This document shows positions 12,270-12,976 of a stretch of DNA of 12,976 nt, piece by piece (positions within the stretch are counted from its first letter, which is position 1; each line of letters begins with the position of its first letter). The notes under the pieces are model-generated. The model searched no databases. It saw only the letters and a list, made by a program, of their open reading frames with translations, and was not told the DNA's origin. The DNA is from a bacterium (GTDB taxonomy: Bacteria > Bacteroidota > Bacteroidia > Cytophagales > Thermonemataceae): NCBI GenBank assembly GCA_025362415.1, contig JANYGM010000283.1, positions 1 through 12,976 of the forward strand, written 5' to 3'. The position numbers and the translations under genes were made by a program.

Positions 12270-12277
12270 GGGCATAG

Positions 12278-12351
12278 TGCTCCCACCTGGATTTGAACCA
12301 GGCACCACCTGATTATGAGTCAGGTGCTCTAACCGAATGAGCTATGAGAGC
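12278..12351 (-). tRNA. tRNA with anticodon CAT (Met, or Ile after lysidine modification)
   Basis: On the minus strand the acceptor arms GCTCTCA and TGGGAGC pair with one G:T, the D-arm reads TAGCTCATTCGGTTAGAGCA, the anticodon arm is CCTGA CTCATAA TCAGG with anticodon CAT, and the T-arm is CCTGG TTCAAAT CCAGG. The discriminator base is A and CCA is not encoded. It is not an initiator tRNA by its paired first base. Elongator methionine versus isoleucine (lysidine) cannot be decided by eye. Its 3' end faces the element, the usual target side for tyrosine integrases. Confidence 0.95.
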
Positions 12352-12398
12352 GTTCAAAAGGAGCTGATTATTGTTTTTGACAAAACAAGTTCACTTTC

Positions 12399-12429
12399 TT
12401 TGGAATTGAGATGCAAAGGTATATATTTG
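12399..12429 (+). promoter_or_regulatory. Promoter of the HAD gene (TTTG-N19-TATATTTG)
   Basis: TTTG at 12399-12402, 19 bases, then TATATTTG at 12422-12429: a perfect match to the Bacteroidota primary promoter. It lies 61 bases upstream of ATG 12491 and overlaps a promoter on the other strand. Confidence 0.75.
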
Positions 12430-12445
12430 CATTTACATAACCAAA
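12414..12445 (-). promoter_or_regulatory. Promoter of the tRNA gene (TTTG-N20-TACCTTTG)
   Basis: On the minus strand TTTG (12445-12442), 20 bases, then TACCTTTG (12421-12414). It lies about 60 bases before the tRNA 5' end. Its boxes interleave with those of the plus-strand promoter, so RNA polymerase probably cannot occupy both at once. Confidence 0.7.
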
Positions 12446-12490
12446 TTTTTAAGCAATTATTTTTCAAAAAATAGTTTAAAAAATCTAAAA

Positions 12491-12976
12491 ATGAAACAAA
12501 AAGTACCTCAAAACACTGAAAACAGTATTAAAAACCTAATTTTTGATTTGGGTGGGGTTATTATCAATATTGATTTTGACCTTACTATGCGTGCATTACA
12601 AGCCTATACAGATATACCACTAGGTGTAGGAGCATATTTAGGAAAAAACGAGATTTTTTATAATTATGAAACAGGCAAGATAAGTTCAGAAGAATTTTTA
12701 GCTCAAATAAAAGAAAAATATCAATTAAGTGCCACCAATGAGCAAATTATTGATGCTTGGAACGCACTATTATTGGATATTCCAGTTGAATATGTAAATC
12801 TTTTAGTTTCTCTAAAATCAAAATACAAAATTTTTATTTTGAGTAATACAAATCCTATTCATATTGGAGGTGTTGAGGCTATTTTGGCGAAATCTTCTCA
12901 AATAAAACATCTTTCAGAGCTTTGTGATAAAGTTTATTTGTCTTACGAAATGGGCAAAGCAAAACCAGAATTAGCT
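12491..12976 (+). CDS. HAD-superfamily hydrolase, subfamily IA (partial, 3' end beyond window)
   Basis: From ATG 12491 the first 162 residues are in the window and the frame is open to the edge. Motif I appears as LIFDLGGVIINIDFD, motif II as IFILSNTNPIH (the conserved serine or threonine) and the motif III lysine in YEMGKAKPE. The aspartate of motif I would form the phospho-enzyme intermediate. Next to motif I the usual DxD second aspartate is glycine (DLGG), as in the YihX/epoxide-hydrolase-N-like branch of HAD-IA proteins, which includes sugar-phosphate phosphatases. Substrate cannot be told. It has its own good promoter and looks like a normal chromosomal gene at the border of the acquired region. 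Confidence 0.9.
   Translation, partial: MKQKVPQNTENSIKNLIFDLGGVIINIDFDLTMRALQAYTDIPLGVGAYLGKNEIFYNYETGKISSEEFLAQIKEKYQLSATNEQIIDAWNALLLDIPVEYVNLLVSLKSKYKIFILSNTNPIHIGGVEAILAKSSQIKHLSELCDKVYLSYEMGKAKPELA

Noticed and set aside
12278..12300. Attachment site in the tRNA 3' end with a second copy at the left of the element
   Set aside because: I looked for GCTCCCACC and GGATTTGAACC elsewhere in the window and found none. The partner may lie outside the window, or the site may be different.

Overview
The window looks like an accessory or integrated mobile region of a Bacteroidota chromosome. Grounds: very AT-rich DNA, promoters of the Bacteroidota type (TTTG, about 19-20 bases, TAnnTTTG), almost no Shine-Dalgarno sequences, and protein families typical of that phylum (tyrosine recombinases with degenerate active sites, an AAA_25/RepA-like ATPase beside a zinc-less CHC2/TOPRIM primase, a DUF6932-like nucleotidyltransferase). 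The genus cannot be told. A tRNA with anticodon CAT and a HAD-family gene at the right edge look like ordinary chromosome; most of what lies to the left looks acquired.

Layout. (1) 1-2500: the end of an unknown gene, a 54-residue basic protein, a 5'-truncated tyrosine recombinase on the minus strand, a protein with two helix-turn-helix motifs, an array of 31-bp iteron-like repeats, and a 58-residue protein resembling the tail of Rpn-type nucleases. (2) 2607-7582, all minus strand: an XRE regulator, a minimal nucleotidyltransferase and two small paralogous proteins are packed as one operon. They are followed, across a terminator, by a 1054-residue single-chain restriction-modification enzyme (nuclease, N6-adenine methyltransferase, ISP-like specificity region). 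The terminator hairpin just before this enzyme recurs as an identical 30-base copy beyond its 3' end. (3) 7583-7758: a control region with a 24-bp palindrome between divergent promoters. (4) 7759-12127, all plus strand: a ribbon-helix-helix-like protein, two coupled small proteins, a full-length integrase, an AAA_25 ATPase, a 350-base array of GTAAAATTT-like repeats, and a primase. (5) 12128-12976: a bidirectional terminator, tRNA-CAT on the minus strand, back-to-back promoters and the start of a HAD phosphatase.

Working model: the right block is an integrative element (repressor and operator, integrase, helicase-type ATPase, putative iteron origin, primase). No relaxase, capsid or portal gene is visible, so it may be a satellite-like or mobilised element. 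It carries a defence cargo made of the restriction enzyme and the nucleotidyltransferase/small-protein operon. The left block, with its decayed integrase and its own iterons, looks like the remains of a second element. I found no direct repeat marking the element ends. The least familiar parts are the nucleotidyltransferase plus duplicated small-protein operon, the palindromic repeats sitting in frame inside the restriction enzyme gene, and the three different short-period repeat arrays.
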